Assembly (NCBI GenBank): GCA_009760855.2
Contig: WPIO01000063.1
Coordinates: 2,427,600-2,491,599 of the forward strand
Direction of reading: 5' to 3'
Source of the DNA: Cristatella mucedo
Lineage: Eukaryota > Bryozoa > Phylactolaemata > Cristatellidae
DNA length: 64,000 nucleotides
The notes beneath the pieces are model-generated. The model was not told where the DNA came from. It ran no database searches and was given only the letters and a program-made list of their open reading frames with translations. This document shows, piece by piece, positions 1 through 12,525 of the stretch. Both the position numbers and the translations under genes were made by a program. Position 1 is the first letter of the stretch, and each line of letters begins with the position of its first letter.

Positions 1-2736
1 CAGGTGGTCCAGGAGAAGCTAGATGCATTTCTGCTTACCGAAACCTGGATGACGCCTTGTTCCAGTAGCTGTATTTCCGAGACCACCCCACCCGGGTTCT
101 CATTCTATCAGTCCGTGCGTTCTGACAAGGTTGGTGGCGGGGTTGCAATTGTTGTTCGCGAATCGTTTGGCTATAAAAATGTGCAGTTTCTCGTATGGGT
201 CATCGTTTGAATCGGTTGCTATCAGGTCTTCATCAAAGACAATGCCTCTCACCGTTGCGACATACCGGCCTCCTGGCTGTCTAAACTTGCTTATAGAGGA
301 GTTTTCAGAGTTCCATGCTAAAATATTTGTGTGTGACAGGTCGCTACTGATTGTTGGAGACTTCAATATTCACGTTGACAACCCTAGCAACAGCCAGGTC
401 CACTCATTTCTTGACTGTCTGGAGAATCTTGCTTTGGCCCAACGCGTTAATCATAGCACCCACGTCGGTGGCCACATTCTAGATCTCGTGATCACTAAGG
501 ATGTCCTCCCCACTGACTTTGTGGTGTGCCCACTGACCCTCTCAGATAATTGTTCGGTCTCGTTTACTGTTCCTGCTCCCTCGCACGTGCAAGGCAATGT
601 CGAATTTGCCAAACGACGTAACTTACAAAGCATTGACATGGACAAGTTTTTGAAATCTGTTTGTGATGCAGGCCTTCTTGATCTGCATTCAGACTCGACC
701 GGCAGCCTCGATACCCTCACAGATGCGATGAACATGACACTCAGGAGTGCTCTTGACAAGCATGCTCCCGTTAGCTCTATCCGTGTTCAAAGTCGTCGAG
801 ATTGATTTCAATTTACAAAAAAACTCCTTAAGATGCACCGTGTTAAGCGCAGGCTGGAACGTCGTTTCATGAAATCGGGGTCTGAGGCAGACCTAGTCAA
901 TTTTAAAAAATTCCTTCGAGTTTACACCCGAAAGCTTAAAAAAGCCAGGGCTTCTTTTTTCATTAGAAAACTGAATTCCTGCCAGTCGGACACTAAACAG
1001 ATTTATACGACAGTAAACCATTTACTGGCCACTGCTGTCAGGTCTGAATCCCCAGATATTAAGGGCTCAGCAGAAAAGTTTTCAGCCTTCTTTACTGAAA
1101 AAATTGTGCACATTCGTGCCTCCATTAAGCCCCCTCCGACCAAAGCAATCACCGTTCCTCAACCTGTGACTTTTCTAAAAAGGTTCTCTGATGTTTCTGC
1201 CTGTGAAGTGGCTGCCTTAATAAGGTCTAGCAAAAAGAGCTCGTCTCCTGAAGACCCTATACCTTCATCTCTGAGGTCTTCACTTGCAGACCAACTTAGC
1301 CCTGCCATAACCAAGATTTGTAATGCTTCTTTGGGAAAAGGGGTCGTCCCTAAGTCCTTCAAATCGGCAATCGTTAGACCTATTCTTAAAAAGCCTGGAT
1401 TAGACACAGAGGTCCTAGCAAACTATCGTCCAGTTTCCCTTCTTCCGTTCTTATCAAAGATTCTTGAAAAAATTGTTGCTAAGCAGCTAGTTGAACATAT
1501 TGAAAATAATGGAATGTCAGAAACATTTCAATCGGGTTTCAAGAGGCAGCACTGTACTGAAACTGCTCTCCTCTGTGTTAACAATGACATTCTTCGCCGC
1601 AACGACGACGGGAATGTCACTGCCCTAGCTCTGCTAGATCTGTCTGCTGCCTTCGACACCATTGATCACGAAGTTCTGCTTGAACGACTGAGAGCAACGA
1701 TCGGTCTGGCAGACGAAGCACTGGCGTGGTTTAAATCATACTTGTCTGATCGTGTTCAATCCGTGTCGTGTGGGGGTCAGGTCTCAGACATGAGAAGGGT
1801 CACCTGTGGAGTCCCTCAAGGGTCTGTACTTGGTCCCTTGCTGTTCTCCATTTATAAGCAACCTCTAGGAAAAGTGATTAAGGCCCATGGAATATGATAT
1901 CACTTCTATGCTGACGATACTCTGTTGTATTTGTCATTTAAACCGTCGGAATCTGCTGCAGCAACTGAGAAACTGAATGCTTGCCTTGCCGATATTCGAT
2001 CCTGGATGTCGGAAACCTTCCTGAAATTAAATGACGATAAAACTGAACTGCTTCTCATGGGACACCCTAAGCGTGTGGCTTAAAAGGCTTTGCTGTTCTA
2101 ATAGGTGATGCCATTGTGCGACCTTCACCACGTGCTTGTAATCTAGGTGTCGTGTTCGACAGCTGCCTCAATTTCAAAAGCTTCATTCAGAAGACTGCCT
2201 CTACAGCTAGCCATCACGTCCGATCCGATCCAAGATTAGAAGCTGTCTCCCCCAGCGGCTTGTAAAAAATTTAACTAGCTCTTTAGTTCTGTCTCGGCTT
2301 GATTATTGTAATTCCCTTTTGCCTGGGCTACCAAAGAAAGCTTTTATGCCACTACAGCGGACTATGAATATGGCTGCAAGGCTGGTCTTCAAGTCCCAGC
2401 GGTTCGAGCACGTGTCACCTTTGCTGAAAGAGCTAGGATGGTTGCCGGTTGAGCAGAGGATACAGAGCAAAGTTCTTACGCTGACCCACAAGGCCCGCCA
2501 CGGCTTGGCTCCTTCGTACCTAGCTGAACTGCTGCATCAGTTTCAGCCTGTTCGCGCCCTCAGGTCCTGTGTGGACAATAAATTAGCTGTCCAATTCCTC
2601 CGCTTAAAGACAGTTGGCGACACAAGCTTTAGCTCTGCAGGTCCTAGACTGTGGAACTCACTTCCACAATTCTTACGCAACGACATCTACTCTCCAACTG
2701 CCGACAATGGCACATCTTTTTCAGCGGTCCTACGTA
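1..2736 (+). pseudogene. L2/CR1-group non-LTR retrotransposon, family A, 5' end cut by window
   Basis: A single protein with an apurinic-type endonuclease followed by reverse transcriptase, as in L2/CR1 elements that copy by target-primed reverse transcription. Endonuclease motifs are visible: TETW near 40, GDFNIH near 355 and a degenerate SDN at about 545. RT motifs are NYRPVSLLPF (about 1,420), LLDLSAAFDTIDH (about 1,640, catalytic Asp), GVPQGSVLGPLLF (about 1,810) and YADD (about 1,905). A C-terminal domain with RLDYCNSLLPGLP follows to 2,735. The frame is broken by a shift near 175-180, TGA at 803-805, TGA at 1,895-1,897 and a 4-base loss at about 2,081. The 3' UTR is missing: at 2,736 the element abuts the duplicated block, so it was cut by a rearrangement. 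Confidence 0.93.
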
Positions 2737-4158
2737 ATAGGTGTTCTAGAGCCACCGGATTCTCACAAACTCCGCCTGTTACTTTACCCCTCCATACTAA
2801 TTCAAATCGAGGTTTACAGGAGATTTTGTGGTACTTTTTAACTAACTGATACGTGCAAAGCACGCATCTCAACGGATGAGCTCGTAAGAACACCTCACCT
2901 GGTTTTTCTTGTTTAACCCACAGGGTCTGATAGGTTGGGTGTCGTGGTTGCTGAAATGTTAAATGTATCGCTTGGCCCTATACATTTTAGATTTCAGCAG
3001 AGGCATCTCTGAATAAGTTGCATTAAATCTCCTCAAGACTATGCCTATTACGGATATAATCTACTAATCCATGTGTGAGTTGCTAGCCTTGTTTGAGGAT
3101 TATTTCCTCGAGTTCCTCATCGTAATATTTACAGGTAATGCACCACCGTTTATTACTGAAAGTCTTAAACTTCGCATCGATGACTAGAGAATCGGGATAG
3201 CTCATTCATTTCTAAGGTTTCTCGAAAAAATTCAGATTGGTCTTAAAACTTCGTTGTGTGGCTAAACTTGGTGACTTTATTTGACATCCCACTACCGTAG
3301 GGAAGCCTGAGCCGCTGACCAAGTTTTCGAATGCTTGCTCCCCCGATCAACAAAATGCCCGAATTAGATTTCAGGTCGTAGGAAATCGTCGCCCAGTTTT
3401 GCATCTTTCTTTTGGACAGATGATCTTGATAAAGTTGATGCTAAGAAGCTTGCAGCTCAACTGAAAAAGTATGAAATCAGAAATACTACAATCGGGATTG
3501 AAGCGACACCACTGCACAGACACTGCACACCTCGATATCCAATATAGCAGCCAACCAATCAACCGTATCCTATGCAGCAACGACGATAGAATGTCACCCC
3601 CTCACCTTGCCGGGTCTGTAAGTAGCCATCTTGGAGGCTATTGATCACAATATTCTACTTGAACAATTAAGATACACGATCGGTCTGCTAAACCATGCAG
3701 TGTGAGTGCAGAAAGCCCGCCTGTAGATCTTGACTAAGGGCGACCTCGCATCTTATGTAATTAGGTCCGGTTTTGAGCAGCACTGCTAGGACAGCTCGGG
3801 AGAAGTCTCAGCAAAGATAATTGCGGAATACCAGAAGGTATCACGGAGAAGTCAGGTAAAGGTGTACACCGGACTCGGAGTCACCCGAGGCCCTGTGGGA
3901 GAAAGAGGCCTCCTGGGACATGGAGTGACGTGTGGTCCTTTACATGCAACACTGAAGTATCATACAGAAAGCCACTCCGATTTTCCTAGTGAAACTCGTC
4001 CGGGTAACATTTACTTTACGATAGCGGTTTTGGAGTTTCGGACGGAGATGCATACATAGGAACATTTAGAAACTTCCTATACGGACCCAGACGTGGATCT
4101 TATCTGGTATCTCAAGAGTACGTACTTGGTAATCGCCATCAAATTTCAGTTCTTCGTT
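2737..4158 (+). repeat. Duplicated block, near-identical to 26,752-28,179
   Basis: About 1.42 kb matches 26,752-28,179 in the same orientation with only scattered substitutions and small indels, far closer than any other pair in the window. The left junction falls exactly where the family A retrotransposon stops. The right end lies at about 4,158, where the two copies diverge after a shared TTTTACTCGATCTTC. Parts of the block also occur more diverged at 5,240-6,190 (inverted), 14,930-18,790 (inverted), 42,600-43,650 and 57,250-58,540. It contains an ancient RT relic but no intact gene. Confidence 0.88.
3370..3715 (+). pseudogene. Ancient family A reverse transcriptase relic
   Basis: Degenerate DNA that still aligns with the family A RT: a CGCCCAGTTT segment matching the NYRPVSL region, then a stretch matching CAACGACGACGGGAATGTCAC, then TTGATCACAATATTCTACTTGAAC matching the IDHEVLLER segment and ATCGGTCTGC. 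Many stops and indels. The same relic occurs at about 27,380-27,730 and, more decayed, at about 43,150-43,420 and 58,030-58,260, so it was inserted before the units multiplied. Confidence 0.7.
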
Positions 4159-4740
4159 TTACTCGATCTTCCTGATCATGTCAATTCTACTGTGATCACA
4201 AGTGACGGACTCAAATACGTTTCATATTTGGCATAGCCCACGCCCAGCCTAACCTACATTCGCAGCGAACTTAGTAACCCGTTCCACTTAGTCGCACTCA
4301 AAAGCTGTCTTTAAAAATTCACTTCATATCTTGAATAGACCATATTCCAAACTATACTAAACTATAAAACGTTAATCCATGCATTTCCTTTGGCATATCA
4401 AACCGATGGATGCTACTTCACACGGCACTCATGTGTTGATTTCACCAGATCCTTTCGAATACAAGCAGTAATGCAGTTAGGTTCTCATGGTAGGATTATC
4501 CGCTTTCCAGGTAACAATCATCACACGTTTACCAAACGTGTCCATGCGATAGATGCTAAAGGCCATCATTTTGAAACTAAGGAGACTCGTCAAGCCCGAG
4601 TTAGCTGAGGAATAATGTTTCTGTCTGAACGTCGAGCGGATTTTGATAGTGAGACCTGTAAAGTTAGCCTCTGACCAAACTCAGATGTTATCTACATCCT
4701 AAAGAAAACTGATTAACATCCAGTCTGCGAAAGGTCGAAA
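4159..4740. other. Unassigned AT-rich spacer between inverted block copies
   Basis: No motif, tandem repeat or credible coding frame was recognised. A 72-codon frame at 4,390-4,608 has no recognisable domain and no second copy in the window. The segment separates the direct block (2,737-4,158) from its inverted partner (4,741-6,235), so it forms the spacer of a large imperfect inverted repeat. Confidence 0.5.
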
Positions 4741-6235
4741 GATATGAATTGCTTGAGATAAGTCTGCTTAGCTACTCACTCATTCGAATGCACACCAAAA
4801 CAAATCTGTGTCGAGCTACTCGGAGATGAAGCAGCTACCGTCATGATTTCCGAACGTGTGGCACCACTGATTTGGCAACCGCTGTTCCTCATTTGGTGAC
4901 TATGAAAGCCCACCTTCGTGCGAGATTACATAGACGCTCGGGGTCTGAGCACTCGCTCTTCATCACATGATTCGCGGGTTCAAGGCCGGCGACATCAGCA
5001 GGCAGCTCGGTGCTGTCCAGTGCAAGCAGGATTGGTGCCGAAATGTTACTTCCGGGCCCTATATAAATGGGGCTATTAAATCAGCTAACACAGTGGCCCA
5101 TCTGTAATGCCATTAATCCGACGAGGAATTCGGGCGTGTTTGCCGGAGAGGTACATCTATAGAACAACATAATATTGACTAAGCTGGTTCCGATGATGAC
5201 TGGTTGCTCATGGCCTCATGGTCTCATGCTACGAAGATCGAGTAAAATGAAGAGCTGAATTCGGAGGGCGATCGCCAAGTATGTACTCTGAGATACCAGA
5301 TGTGGTCCACATAAGGTCCGCATAGGAAGTTCTAAATGTTCATATGTAAGTATCTCCGTCCGAAACTCCAAAAAACCGCTAAGGTAAAGTAAATGTTACC
5401 CAGACGAGTTTCCCTAGCAAATTAAGAGTTGCTTACTGTATGACAGTTTGGTGTAGCTCGTAAAGGACTGCACGTCACTCCATGTCCCACGAGGCCGCTT
5501 TCTCGCACTGGGCCTCGGGTGACTCCGAGCCCGGTGTAGACCTTTACCTGACTTCTCCTTGATACCTTCTGGTATTCCGCAGTTATCTTTGCTGAGACTG
5601 CTCCCGAGCTGTCCTCACAGTGCCGCTTAAAACAGGACCTGATTAGCATAGGATGCACCGTCGCCATTATTCAAGACCTACCGGCGAACTTTCTGCACTC
5701 TCGCCCTATAGTTAATAAAAGATGCACCTGCTGAAATCAAAAGCTTATACGGCAAAGCGATACATATAGCATTTCAGCAACCAAGACACCCAAGTTATCA
5801 GACCCCAGTGGGTTAAATGAGAGAAACGAGGTGGGGTGTTCTCAGGTGCTCACCAGTTTAGACGGGCATTTCAAAAGTTTCAGTTAGTTAAAAAGTACCA
5901 CAAAATCTCCCGATGACATCGATTCGATTTAGTGTGGAGGGGTAACTTAAAAGGCGGAGTTTATGAGAATCCGGTGCCTCTAGAACACCTATTACTACGA
6001 GTATTGCTGATGCGTGCTACGCTGACATTTTCTGGCCTAGTGTGACTATCCATCCTCTTAAATGGTACATTTACTTGTGGGCTATAGCCTGCAATGGATG
6101 TATCAAAGGTCAGAGTCCCAATACAAGTAAGTAACCTGCAGCACAACCAGTAGGTAGTTCGTGCAGCGGTGAGGACATAACAGCTCTAGTAGCATGTACC
6201 TCACCATTAAGTTCCTAAAAGATTACCATTGCCTT
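4741..6235 (-). repeat. Inverted copy of the U3 block (26,506-28,690)
   Basis: Read on the minus strand this follows 26,506-28,690: the start matches the 28,620-28,690 region, 5,205-5,690 matches 27,740-28,190, and 5,720-6,190 matches 26,600-27,010. The roughly 680-base section that carries the RT relic in U3 (about 27,020-27,700) is missing here. With 2,737-4,158 it makes a head-to-head arrangement. A frame related to the 149-codon frame of U3 is present at 5,422-5,667 (minus) but ends early. Confidence 0.8.
4931..4992 (+). repeat. tRNA-derived SINE head (inverted unit copy)
   Basis: The segment reads like the inner part of a tRNA: GAGCACTCG of a D-arm, an anticodon-arm-like stretch, then a perfect B box (GGTTCAAGGCC) at about 4,979-4,989. 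The minus strand of 28,421-28,482 carries the orthologous copy with its own perfect B box. It is not a functional tRNA gene because the acceptor stem cannot be paired. Confidence 0.5.
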
Positions 6236-7745
6236 CCTTCAAACATTTTCCGATGTTTCTGCAAGCGATGTGGCTACCTTGATAAGGTGCAGTAAAAAGA
6301 AAAGCTCGTCTCCTGAAGACCCTGTACCGTCATCTCTGCGGTCTTCACTGGCAGACAAACTTAGCCCTGCCATAACCAAGATTTTCAATGCTTTTGTGGA
6401 TAAAGGGCTCGTACCCAAATCCTTCAATTAGGCAATGATTAGAACGATACTTAAAAAGCCTACATTAGATACAGAAGTCCTTGATAACTATCGCCCAGTT
6501 TCCCTTCTTCCTTTTTTGTCAACGATTCTTAAACAATAGTCACTAAGCAGCTGGTAGCACATAATAAAAAAAAAAAACGTCAGAAACATTTAAATTGGTG
6601 TTTAAGAGGCAGCAATCCACTGAAACTGCTCTCCTCCGTGTTAACAATGGCGTTATATGTAGCAATGATGACGGGAATGTCACTGCCATAGCTCTTCCAG
6701 ATAATTCAGCTGCCTTTGACACCATTGATCACGACGTCCTACTTGAACGATTGAGAGCAACGATCGGTCTGGCGGACGAGGCAATGACGTGGTTGAAATC
6801 GTAATTGTCAGATCGTATTCAATCCGTGCCGTGTAGGGATCAAGTCTCACCCATGAGAATGGTCACCTGTGGAGTCCATCAAGGGTACGCCCTCGGTCCC
6901 TTGCTGTTCTCCATTTATACTCAACCCCTGGGAAAAGTGATCAAGGCCTTTGGAATAGGATATCACTTTAATGCTGACGATACTCAGGTGTATTTGTAAT
7001 TCGAACCGTCAGAAAATGCTGCAGCAACTGATAAACTGAATGCTTGCCTTGCCAACATTACATTTACGATGTCGGAAAATTTCTTGAAAATTTATGAGAA
7101 CAAGTTAAACTGCTGCTCATAGGACACCATATACGTGTAGCTGGATTAAAAGGCTTTGCTCTTCTACTAGGTCATGCTGTCGTGCGACCATCACTACGTG
7201 CTTGAAATTATTTAGGCGTGTTTTCAACTGCTGCCTAAATTTTAAAAAGCTTCATTTAGAAAACTGCTTCTACAGCTTTCCATCACGTCCGATCCCTGAC
7301 AAAGATTAAGAGCCGCCTTCCACAGTCTCACTGACTCACAAAGCCCACCACGACGTGGCTCCTCCTTACCTAGCTGAACTGGTGCACCAGTTTCAGCCTA
7401 CTTGTGAACTCAGATCCTGCGTGGACAATAAATTAGCTATTCTATTCTTTCGCTTAAATACCGTTAGCGACCGAAGCTTTAGCTCTGTAGGTCGTAGATT
7501 GTGGAACTCGCTTCCAAAATTCTTAAACAATGACAAGTACTCTCCCGCTACCGACGGTGGCTCATTCTTTTCAGCGGTCCTGAGCTTCTATTTCCATGCT
7601 ACTAACTACCTCAACTGCTCTCCCGACTCTCCTACGCTTCTCACTGTCTCGTTGATGCGTGAGATGAAGTCTGTTGGCCGCGGAATGCGAAACGAATGCC
7701 GCTTAGGCTGTAAGTGTGCTGTGCAAAACTCTCCTGCATAGCACC
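6236..7745 (+). pseudogene. Family A retrotransposon copy, 5'-truncated and internally deleted
   Basis: Homologous to bases from about 1,180 of the first copy onward. RT signatures remain in broken frames: LDNYRPVSLLPFLS at about 6,485, AAFDTIDHDVLLERL at about 6,710 and GVHQGYALGPLLFS at about 6,875 (Pro of the usual GVPQG replaced by His). In the catalytic box Tyr is changed, giving NADD near 6,970. About 170 bases are lost at about 7,325. Unlike the first copy it retains 3' sequence past the coding end (7,580-7,745). In U3 the orthologous insertion lies at 25,380-26,505 in the opposite orientation, as expected for an inverted unit. Confidence 0.9.
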
Positions 7746-9234
7746 CAGTTAGTTTTTTTGACTTTGTGGAATTACAGATGGCGATAAATATTATGCATAA
7801 CTTAATACTCAGTTGAACCATGGTGAGCAAGGCCTAATAAAACGAGTGTTAAGCGATACACTCCTCTAAATCTGATTTGATTTTCAGACAAAAAGTCCAA
7901 TAGTGCGGGTGCAAGCTACAATGAATTCTTATCGACTGTCCGATGACTGCCTGCTAGTAGATATTCGAGGAATGGCAGCATTGCAATTATCAGCATACAA
8001 CTAGAGCTGTGAGTACGACTGAGCAAGATTACGACTTGGCTTGCACAGAGCCCGTGCGCGAAAACAGCACGTGCTCTGTCACAGACAAAAAAACACGAGA
8101 GGAATACCCAAAGACATTGAGAACAACGAGTTTTAGGTATTTACTCTATATTAGCCTCTTTATTCCCCGCTCAGCATGCTTTCAGAGCGATCCAAAGTGA
8201 GACTCGTCTTTAGTTCTTCAGGGCATTGCTTCCAGCTGATTAATGAAGTGCTTTCTACCAACAGAGTTCCTGGTTGACTTCTGTTAAGGTGTGTCTGCAC
8301 GCATTGAAAAACTAGCTTTATTTTATTTTGCAGCTTAAACTGGAGAAAACACTGTGAGCTTACAGTGAATCCTACTGAGCAAGCTTTCAACTGACTGTAA
8401 CCCCAGGATTAACGGCTAATCAAGCTATGACTTGATCTGTGTGATGGCCTAGTGAAGCTATAGTTTCATTAATTGCTCCTTGACGTTTTAAACAGTTTCC
8501 AGAATTAGTCAAGTCTATACCAACGGTCTCTAGATGTTACGACAATCTCATGGGTACAGACAAGAAAACAAGCGCATGCTTTCACAAAGAATAAGACCAT
8601 ATGCATGCATCTGTTTCTCACAGAGTTTAGTCGGTCCTTGTGGTCTGTCTTTTCAGTGACAATGAGTGCCGATGCAATGCATTCAGCCATAAGCCAATTT
8701 TGCGTGTTGACTCGGTGCATGTCACCTCTAACACCAAGCACTACTAGCGTGTCTTGCCAATTGCAGAATTGCCTTCCGAAAGAAGAATTTCTTGCGAACA
8801 TAGCTTTCACATTGCTATACAGCGGTCACCTGTGAAGGCTTAACCCTTTGCTGTTTGACCATACAGCATAGGAATTTACGGCCTTATGGTAATCTGAACG
8901 CCTACTGCTTAGGTCATCATCCGCCATGCCAGAGGTGGTCACTATTGATTCTCCGGGTGCTGGTAAATTTTCTTTTAACTATGACCTTGTATACCTATGA
9001 TCGTTTTGTTGTCGTTAGTATGCACTTCTAGATTTGGTTGCTGCTGCTATGTCCCTCGAATTATGCAATAACTGAAGAAAGACTTCGCTGAGTGCTCGAG
9101 CGGGACAATACCGTAGGATGCACTCGTTTTGGTTTGCTTTGACCTAGACATGGCTAAAATAGGTTTACTACCCAACTGTTATTGAGATAACACTAGCCCG
9201 CTTCTCCTTCTTTTGTAATCACAGATCAATCGAA
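7746..9234 (-). repeat. Inverted remnant of the duplicated unit (U1)
   Basis: Two pieces are joined here. Bases 7,746-8,150 follow 18,790-19,510 in the same orientation with deletions. Bases 8,155-9,234 are the reverse complement of about 23,620-24,600, including the AATAAA-bearing segment near 8,310 (reverse strand) and the segment around 8,850-8,990 that matches 23,640-23,800. About 8,580-8,740 resembles an old family B 3' tail. The join removes the interval where U4 and U5 carry the peptide gene. No intact gene was seen. Confidence 0.7.
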
Positions 9235-10330
9235 ACTGGCGGCTGTGTCGCCACAATGGCAATGCCACTCTTCAATATTAATCTGGTTTCAGTCCCCTCG
9301 AACCAGTCTTTCAAATCAGTTAGCATAATTTCATCCACAGGTAAGCTTCCAGTTGTTGCTGTAGCCTATCTTCGCCCGCTTACCAAGTCCTCTTTTATCT
9401 CAGATTTAGCTGCCTTCATTTCGACTCTGCATGCAAACAATTCATCGTTTCTCATTATGTGTGATTTTATAACTCATTTTGATACAATCTCATATACTAT
9501 TTGGAGTCTGATATTATCTTATTTGAAGCTTTTATCACTGGTTTTAAGGCACTGTCATATTTTCTTTTCTAGTTTATGTTCATGATCCCACTCACAACAA
9601 GCGACACACACTTAATGAAATGCTCTCCTACAATTGCAAGCTATCATAATCTATTATCGCCTGGTTACGTGTACCTGACTACAAACAGACATTTTTTCAG
9701 CCTACAGCGTGAGCCCACCTCTATATGCCAAAGTCCCCTGCGATTGCGTAACCTTAAGACCCGTGACATTGATGCTGTTCGTGAGACAATATTTTACTTG
9801 ATGCCACAGCTAAACCTTCCTTCTGACCAGCCATCATAATTTGGCTCCAGCATATATCTCAGGTCCACTCTCAAACCAGGCCAATTATCGTTCCTCCTGT
9901 TTTTCGGAATACCGACAGTTCACCAATGCCCCCATGCAAAACTCTAATCCTTCGGAGGCAGTGACCTTGGGTTCTTCCGCTCCCAAAGCCAGGAACTCAC
10001 TTCCGACTTGCTCCAGAATCGTACACTGACATTGACCACATTAAAAATTGACTTAAAAATACGCCTATTTAGGACACCATTTAATGGGTCTCTTTGATTC
10101 GTTCTTCATGTGCTTAGGGCGTGCTGACAACGTGCATGTTGCGATTAACCACACTTGCATGTTAACCCTGTGCATTTCACTCCTAACCATGTTGTTCATG
10201 TTGTTTATCAAGCATGATATTACAAACCATTCAATTGCGTTACCCTTTCCAGTAAATAAAAAGCGCCTAGAGAGGGTTTAAATTCTCTGAGGGCGCTTTA
10301 TCGTGTGCGTTATCATTATTATTATTTATA
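9235..10330 (+). pseudogene. Family B L2/CR1-group retrotransposon with internal deletion
   Basis: Starts in the endonuclease region (protein-like matches to about 9,470 and 9,580-9,835). At about 9,840 it jumps directly to the C-terminal LAPAYISG segment, so nearly all the RT domain is deleted. The 3' tail is complete: TATTTAGGACA, the CATG-rich tail, the hairpin AAGCGCC...GGGCGCTT at 10,261-10,298 and a short ATT-rich end. It occupies the U1 position equivalent to the antisense family B copy that opens each forward unit. Confidence 0.82.
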
Positions 10331-10867
10331 TTACCTAGTTATCCTCGTTGTGATCTAGCCAATCGCTTTTCTTGCTTCTTTGTCAAATACATGGACAAAG
10401 TCAAGGAGTTCATCCTCGGGTGGCTGTATTCACTTACCTCTGAACCTAAGAAACTCAATTAAGTGCAGAAACACAATTTGTACGTTCAAGGAAGTCGCGA
10501 GAGATCTCATTCTAAAATTCGCATCCCAATGAAATAAGATTATCAACCTGCCCACCCTGTTACCACTATGTTGCTTCTGCTGTGCACCATTATTGTTCTA
10601 CTTGCTTCTGTACCTGGGTGGTATTTCTAATTTTAATTCCAAAAAATTAAATTCCTTGCGATTTTTCGATTGCACCCTATCTATGTAGCTCTACTTGGGA
10701 TAAATCGCAATACCAGAAGTGTGTTATTCTATCGCCATCTCAATCGCTTGTCAATCTAACGGTTATTCATTCTCAAAATTTCGCTTTGCTCACCAAGTTC
10801 ACATCCTTGAAGTACCGCTCTCTTGTTCATTAGATCATTTTCTGGGGTGACTCATCGTCTATACCTT
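10331..10867. other. Unassigned spacer between two family B copies
   Basis: No coding frame, tandem repeat or known element was recognised. It is AT-rich and not obviously shared with other units of the window. Confidence 0.45.
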
Positions 10868-12525
10868 TCAAAAAAAGCTGTAGTCAGGCCTCTTCTCAAG
10901 AAAGCGACACTAGACCAAGAGAACTTGAGCAACTACCGCCCAGTCTCCCTTCTACCATTCCTATCAAACACACTGGAACAAATCGTGGCAGACCAGCTGA
11001 ACTCATATATTGAAACCTCACACCTTGCTAGTAAGTTCCAGTCTGGCTTTAGAGCTAATCACTCCACAGAGTCAGCATTGCTTAGGGTATACAACGACCT
11101 ACTTAGGAATGCAGACATGGGTAGTGTCTCTGCTTATTTTGCTCGATCTTTCGGCAGCTTTTGATACCATCAATCACAAGGTTCTTCCAGAGTGCCTCTC
11201 ATCTCGCCCGGGCATCACTGGCACTGCTTGGAAGTGGTTCAGTTCCTATCTAAGTGGGAGACACCAGAGTATTGACGTAAATGGACAACGATCATCTGAA
11301 TTACCTCTGAAATATGGAGTACCTCAGGGCTCCAAGCTAGGTCGGGTTCTTTTCACGGTTTAAACTCTGCCTCTTGCTGATGTGATTGCAAAGCACAATC
11401 TAGGCTTTCACTTCTATGCCGATGACATTCAGTTATCCCTTTGCTTTGATCCCTCTCAGCCTTCGAGCCCCTCAAATTCTCTAAACTCACTCGCTGCATG
11501 CATTGATGATATCCGCACATGGATGGCAGCAAATTTTCTAAAACTGAACGATGACAAAACTAACTTGCTAGTTATGGGCAAACCCAGTGTGATCCAAAGA
11601 TTGGACAGGCTGTCTCTCAAAATTGGCTCTGCTAGCATATCTCCTGTCGAATCAGCTCAAAATCTAGGTGTCATATTCCGAAGCGACCTCTCGTTAGACG
11701 ACGATATCAGCTCTACAGTCAAATCTGCCCATGTTTAGCTTTATAACATTGCTAAAATTCAGGCTTGTTTAGCTAAGGATACCACGTCTAAGTTGGTCCA
11801 CGCATTCGTGACATCTCGTCTTGACTTCTGCAACTCACTGCTTACTGGCATACCAGCATGTGCGATCAGGCGATTGCAGCTGGTGCAAAACTCGGCAGCT
11901 AGGCTTGTCTGTCGTGAGCCTCGCAGTTGCCACATTACTCCACTTCTCGCCGACCTACACTGGCTACCAGTCAAGCAGCGGGTTGACTTCAAGGTTTCGT
12001 CGCTCACTTTTAGGTCCCTTCATTCTATGGCTCCAGCCTATCTCTCCGACATACTACCCATCATCAGGCCAAGCATCGTACCATCCGCTTTTCGGAATCC
12101 AACTGTCTACAAATGCCTCGTACAAACCTTAAAATCCTTTGGAGACCGTGCATTTAGTTCGTATGCTCCCACAGCCTGGAACTCCCTCCCGACCTGCATC
12201 AGAACATCCCCTGACCTGACCACATTTAAAAAGGAACTTAAAACACACCTATTTAGGACAGCATTTAGTGGGTCCCTGTGATTCGTCCTTCACGTGCTTA
12301 TGTGTGAGGACACTGTGCATGCTGCCACTAGCCACATTTGCATGCTAACCCTGTGCATGTCCATCCTAACCATGTTATTCATTTTGTTCATTATTTCAAG
12401 CATGATTTTACTTACCATTTAATTGCATTTCCCTTTGCAGCAAATGTAAAGCGCCTAGAAAGAGTTTAAGTTCTCTGAGGGTGCTTTATCAAGTACAATA
12501 TTATCATTAATATTATTATACCGAT
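10868..12525 (+). pseudogene. Family B L2/CR1-group retrotransposon, 5'-truncated, relatively young
   Basis: Begins inside the RT (VVRPLLKKATL). RT motifs: NYRPVSLLPFLS (about 10,930), LDLSAAFDTINH (about 11,145), GVPQGSKLG (about 11,320) and FYADDIQL (about 11,412). The C-terminal domain RLDFCNSLLTGIP to LKTHLFRTAF runs 11,793-12,281. Interruptions are few: a shift at about 11,140, an in-frame TAA at about 11,361 and a TAG at about 11,736. The tail ends with the hairpin at 12,448-12,486 and an ATT-rich run. It is 5'-truncated, as usual for target-primed insertion. Confidence 0.93.
12448..12486 (+). promoter_or_regulatory. Family B 3' hairpin
   Basis: AAAGCGCC pairs with GGTGCTTT across an inner AGAG/CTCT stem. 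The same structure is seen in about eleven family B 3' ends of this window, directly before the (ATT)n tail. In L2-clade elements a conserved 3' stem-loop is the template recognition site of the encoded reverse transcriptase; that role is inferred here. Confidence 0.7.

Noticed and set aside
3371-3580. Near-identical 69-codon minus-strand frames at 3,371-3,580 and 27,383-27,592
   Set aside because: They are antisense to the ancient RT relic and identical only because the 1.4 kb block was duplicated recently.
4931-4992. Functional tRNA gene
   Set aside because: The B box is good but the acceptor and anticodon stems cannot be formed; the duplicate at 28,421-28,482 is equally incomplete, so SINE origin is preferred.
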